Assembly: GCA_963842155.1 (NCBI GenBank)
Contig: CAWJFP010000007.1
Span: 1-19,427, forward strand
DNA: 19,427 nucleotides
Reading direction: 5' to 3'
Source of the DNA: CAWJFP01 sp963842155
GTDB taxonomy: Bacteria > Pseudomonadota > Alphaproteobacteria > JACZXZ01
A program made the translations under genes and the position numbers. Under the pieces are notes generated by a model. That model saw nothing but the letters and a program-made list of their open reading frames with translations, was not told the DNA's origin and ran no database searches. Below are positions 16,236-19,427 of the stretch, one piece after another (within the stretch, counting starts at the first letter, position 1; every line of letters starts with the position of its first letter).

Positions 16236-16900
16236 ACGTCACCGACATCGTCATTTTCGGCGTTATCGTTCTTTCCGGCCTCTTCGCGCTGGTGCGCGGA
16301 TTCGTGAAGGAGACGCTAACCGTCGCGGGATGGGTTGGCGCGGGCTTCGCGACATACTATTTCTTTGCTCTGGTGGACCCGTTTTTCCACAGGTTCATCG
16401 CCATCGCCTGGCTGGCGGATGCGGCGGCGGGCGTGACGCTATTCGTGGTTTCGCTCATCGTGCTGTCCGCCGCGACCCACGCCATCGCGCGGCATGTCCA
16501 CCAGAGCGACTTCAAGGCGCTCGACAAGTCGCTGGGACTGGTATTCGGCTTGGCACGAGGTGCTGTCCTGGTTTGTGTCGCCTATTACGGATACGCGCAG
16601 GTCTGGCCCGATCGCGCGCAGGATCCGTCCTGGATCAAGGACGCGCGCAGCATGCCCCTTGTCGAGCGCGGCGCGCGCATGATCGAGCAGCTCATTCCCG
16701 AAGCCGCCCGCCGGCACGGCATCGAGGCGATGGGAGCGGCCAAGACCAAGGCGCAGGAGGGGCTGGATGCGGAGAAGGCCCTGCAGAAGCTCGCCCAGCC
16801 GCCGCCCAAGGCCGACGCGCCGAAAGCGCAGGATGGCTATAAGCCGAACGAGATCAAGGAGATGGACCGTCTGATCGACAACAGCCAGAGCAATCAGTGA
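16232..16900 (+). CDS. cvpA: CvpA family membrane protein
   Basis: This inner-membrane protein of unclear biochemical role was named for colicin V production and is usually encoded just before purF. In the 222-aa protein four hydrophobic segments are seen (about residues 4-22, 28-48, 60-85 and 100-118), starting with the family pattern NVTDIVIFGVIVLSGLFALVRGFVKE, which runs over residues 2-27. The C-terminal third is soluble and Ala/Lys/Pro-rich, as in alphaproteobacterial members. The ATG at 16232 overlaps the radA stop by 4 nt, so it is translationally coupled. purF begins 35 nt after it. Confidence 0.92.
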
Positions 16901-16935
16901 CCGCAGGCACGCGGACGCTCGCGAGGACAAGGGAC

Positions 16936-18397
16936 ATGTCGCTCACCACCAACCCGTTCGACGACGACAAGCTGAAGGAGGAGTGCGGCATCTTCGGCAT
17001 CTACGGCCATCCCGATGCCTCGGCGCTCACCGCCCTCGGCCTGCACGCCCTGCAGCATCGCGGCCAGGAGGCGGTCGGCGTGGTGGCGTTCGACGGCCGG
17101 CAGTTCCATACCCATCGCGCGCTCGGCCTGGTGGGGGACAATTTCAATTCCGAGGCGGTGATCGCGCGCCTGCCGGGGCCCTCGGCGATCGGCCACGTCC
17201 GCTATGCGACCCAAGGCGAGACGGTGCTGCGCAACGTCCAGCCGCTTTTCGCCCACCTCCAGCAGGGCGGCTTCGCCATCGGCCATAACGGCAACCTCAC
17301 CAACAACGTGGCGCTGCGCAAGGAGCTGGTGCGCCGCGGCTCGCTCTTTCAATCCACCACGGATACCGAGGTCATCGTCCATCTCATCGCCACCAGCAGC
17401 TACGGCACGCTGCTCGATCGGCTGATCGACGCGCTGCGGCAGGTCGAGGGCGCCTATTCGCTCATCGCGCTCACCGAGCAGTCGGTCATCGGGGTGCGCG
17501 ATCCGCTTGGCGTGCGGCCGCTGGTGCTGGGCCGCACGCGCGACGGCGCTCACATCCTCACCTCGGAGACCTGCGCCCTCGACATCATCGACGCCGAGTT
17601 CGTACGCGATGTCGAGCCCGGCGAGATCGTGGTGCTCGACGAGCACGGCCCGCGCTCGATCAAGCCCTTCCCGCTATATGCGCAAGCGTTTCTGCGTGTT
17701 CGAATATATCTATTTCGCCCGGCCGGACAGCAAGGCCGAGGGCATCAGCGTCTATGACGCGCGCAAGCGCATCGGCGCCGAGCTGGCGCGCGAAAGCGGC
17801 GTGGACGCGGACGTGATCGTGCCGGTGCCCAATTCGGGCGTGCCCGCCGCACTGGGCTACGCGGCCGAGGCCGGCATACCCTTCGAGCTCGGCATCATCC
17901 GCAACCATTATGTCGGACGCACCTTCATCGAGCCGTCCGACCAGATCCGGAATCTCGGCGTCAAGCTCAAGCACAGCGTCAACCGCGCCTATATCGAAGG
18001 CAATCGGGTGGTGCTGGTCGACGACAGCATCGTGCGCGGCACGACCTCGCGGAAGATCGTCGAGATGGTGCGCCAAGCCGGCGCCCGCGAGGTACATATG
18101 CGCATCTCGAGCCCGCCGACGACGCATTCCTGCTTCTACGGCATCGATACGCCGGAACGCAGCAAGCTGCTCGCCGCCCGGCACGACATCGAAGGCATGC
18201 GCGAGCTGATCGGCGTCGACAGCCTCGCCTTCATCTCGATCGACGGCCTCTATCGCGCCGTCACGGGGAGCGCGCGGAACGACCAACATCCGCAATTCTG
18301 CGACGCCTGCTTCTCCGGCGACTATCCGACGCCCCTCACCGACCGCGAAGGCGGCGCGGCCACGCCGCAGCTCTCCCTCCTCGCGGAGATCGCCTAG
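16936..18397 (+). pseudogene. purF: Amidophosphoribosyltransferase PurF, frameshifted in this sequence
   Basis: PurF makes phosphoribosylamine from PRPP and glutamine, the first step of purine synthesis. The first frame gives the glutaminase domain: the nucleophile Cys17 in KEECGIFG after a 16-residue propeptide, then LHALQHRGQEA and GHNGNLTN. At about 17671-17685 the frame changes by one extra base or two missing bases. The second frame continues FCVFEYIYFARPDS and the PRPP site VVLVDDSIVRGTTS (about 18007-18048) to the stop at 18397. Cysteines in FCVFEY, HSCFYG and CDAC match the ligands of the [4Fe-4S] form known from Bacillus. I chose the ATG at 16936, with AAGG upstream, over a GTG at 16897 that overlaps cvpA. 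All conserved parts are present, so a sequencing error is as likely as a true mutation. Confidence 0.9.
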
Positions 18398-18400
18398 CCG

Positions 18401-19123
18401 ATGCAGCGTCTCGCCGGGCGCGTCGCGCTCGTCACCGGCGCCTCGCGCGGCATCGGCGCGGCCGTGGCCAAGCGCTTCGCCGCCGAGGGCGCGCACGTCG
18501 TGCTCGTGGCCCGCACGGTCGGCGGGCTCGAGGCGGTGGACGACGAGATCCAGGCTGCGGGCGGCACGACGACGCTCGTGCCGCTCGATCTCGCCGAATT
18601 CGACCAGATCGACCGGCTGGGCGCGGCGCTCTACGAGCGCTATGGGCGGCTGGACATCCTGGTGGGCAACGCCGGCACGCTGGGCGTGCTCAGCCCGCTG
18701 GGCCATGTCGATCCCGCCGTTTGGCAGGAGGTGATGGCGGTCAACCTCACCGCCAATTGGCGCCTCATCCGCAGCATGGACCTTCTGCTCAAGCGCGCGG
18801 AAGCAGGCCGCGCGATCTTCGTGACCTCCGGCGCGGCAACAGGCGCCCTCCCCTATTGGGGCGCCTACGTCGCGAGCAAGGCGGCGCTCGAGGCGATGGT
18901 GCGCGTCTATGCAGGCGAAGTCGCCAATATCAGCCGGCTCAGGGTCAACCTGCTCGATCCCGGCATCGTGCGCACCGCCCTTCGCGCCCAGGCCTTTCCC
19001 GGCGAGAACCCGGCGGACCTAGCCGGGCCGGAAGACGTGGCGCCCGCGTTCGTCGAGCTCGCGGCGCCGGATTGTCACAGGAACGGCGAGGTCGTGCGGC
19101 TCTATCGAAGCGGCGACGCATAG
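18401..19123 (+). CDS. Short-chain dehydrogenase/reductase
   Basis: This is a 240-aa classical SDR using NAD(P). The cofactor motif TGASRGIG is at residues 12-19, NAG at 90-92, and the catalytic Ser143, Tyr156 and Lys160 (YVASK) are all present. An Arg at position 39 after the second strand (VARTV) hints at NADPH preference, which is inference. The substrate cannot be told from sequence. It starts 3 nt after the purF stop, so it is probably cotranscribed, an arrangement I recall in other alphaproteobacteria. It is convergent with der, with a 13-bp gap. Confidence 0.9.
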   Translation: MQRLAGRVALVTGASRGIGAAVAKRFAAEGAHVVLVARTVGGLEAVDDEIQAAGGTTTLVPLDLAEFDQIDRLGAALYERYGRLDILVGNAGTLGVLSPLGHVDPAVWQEVMAVNLTANWRLIRSMDLLLKRAEAGRAIFVTSGAATGALPYWGAYVASKAALEAMVRVYAGEVANISRLRVNLLDPGIVRTALRAQAFPGENPADLAGPEDVAPAFVELAAPDCHRNGEVVRLYRSGDA

Positions 19124-19136
19124 GGCGGTCGCTGCC

Positions 19137-19427
19137 TTACGCCTCCTCATGCACGTAGGGATTCTTCCCTTGCCGCAGGGTGATACGGATCGGCACGCCG
19201 GGCAGGTCGAAGGCCTCGCGGAGACCGTTCACGAGATAGCGGAGATAGCTTTCCGGCAAGGCGTCGAGCTTGTTCCCGAAGAGGGCGAAGCTCGGCGGCC
19301 GCGTCTTCGGCTGCGTCATGTAGCGCAGCTTGATGCGGCGGCCGGCGGCCATCGGCGGCGGATGGGCTTGGACCGTGCCCTCGAGGAAGCGGTTGAGCCG
19401 CGCGGTCGGGATATGGCGGTTCCAGAC
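19137..19427 (-). CDS. der: Ribosome biogenesis GTPase Der (C-terminal end, partial)
   Basis: The frame is open from the right window edge to the stop at 19137 and encodes the last 96 residues of Der (EngA), a two-GTPase-domain protein needed for 50S subunit assembly. The visible part is the KH-like domain: WNRHIPTARLNRFL, then GRRIKLRYMTQPKTRPPSFALF and LPESYLRYLVNGLREAFDLPGVPIRI. Both GTPase domains lie beyond the window. It is convergent with the short-chain dehydrogenase gene. Confidence 0.94.
   Translation of the reverse strand, partial: VWNRHIPTARLNRFLEGTVQAHPPPMAAGRRIKLRYMTQPKTRPPSFALFGNKLDALPESYLRYLVNGLREAFDLPGVPIRITLRQGKNPYVHEEA

Noticed and set aside
16897..16935. GTG start of purF overlapping cvpA
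   Set aside because: The residues are not PurF-like, and the ATG at 16936 has an AAGG site and gives a normal propeptide.

Overview
The window comes from a high-GC alphaproteobacterium, most likely Rhodospirillales-like. Evidence is the gene order rpsF-rpsR-rplI, dnaB, alr, mlaE-mlaF, radA-cvpA-purF, short-chain dehydrogenase, der, together with the alphaproteobacterial style of the proteins. The right two thirds (about 6.8-19.4 kb) is dense core chromosome. The left third (1-6.5 kb) is accessory DNA, visibly less GC-rich, built from two insertion elements of the IS1595 (ISXO2-like) family, each carrying a DNA-methylation or restriction gene.

The best-supported new object is a complete 4,143-bp transposon at 2401-6543. 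It has 24-bp terminal inverted repeats (22 of 24 positions match, the outer 15 identical) and a perfect 8-bp target duplication, AAAGTTCT, on both sides. It encodes an IS1595 transposase (2466-3395, +), a 71-aa conserved small protein (3356-3571, -), and a large gene on the minus strand (3603-6220). That gene is a fused nuclease-N6-adenine methyltransferase-specificity protein, a single-chain restriction-modification enzyme, read in two frames because of a frameshift near 4960. Just to its left lies the right end of a second, different IS1595 element. Its transposase (1358-2272, -) overlaps by 4 nt a beta-class DNA methyltransferase (1361 to beyond the left edge, frameshifted near 877) that carries the start of an Mrr-like nuclease domain. 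Both transposases share a control layout: a -35 TTGACA near or inside the element end, and an inverted repeat that would hide the start codon in read-through transcripts but whose 5' arm is largely or wholly missing from transcripts started at the element's own promoter. Both elements appear to have landed in one small membrane or secreted protein gene that is divergent from rpsF.

Core region: rpsF (TTG start), rpsR and rplI form a ribosomal operon behind a good sigma70-like promoter (6895-6922). Next come a cyclopropane fatty acid synthase gene, dnaB, a small convergent gene, alr overlapping mlaE, then mlaF, radA, cvpA and purF in tight succession (radA/cvpA overlap by 4 nt), a short-chain dehydrogenase, and the convergent 3' end of der. 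These genes serve translation, replication initiation, peptidoglycan precursor supply, outer-membrane lipid transport, recombination, purine synthesis and ribosome assembly. purF also has a frameshift (about 17671-17685). Because purF is a housekeeping gene, some or all of the three frameshifts may be sequencing errors.

I saw no tRNA, rRNA or CRISPR array.
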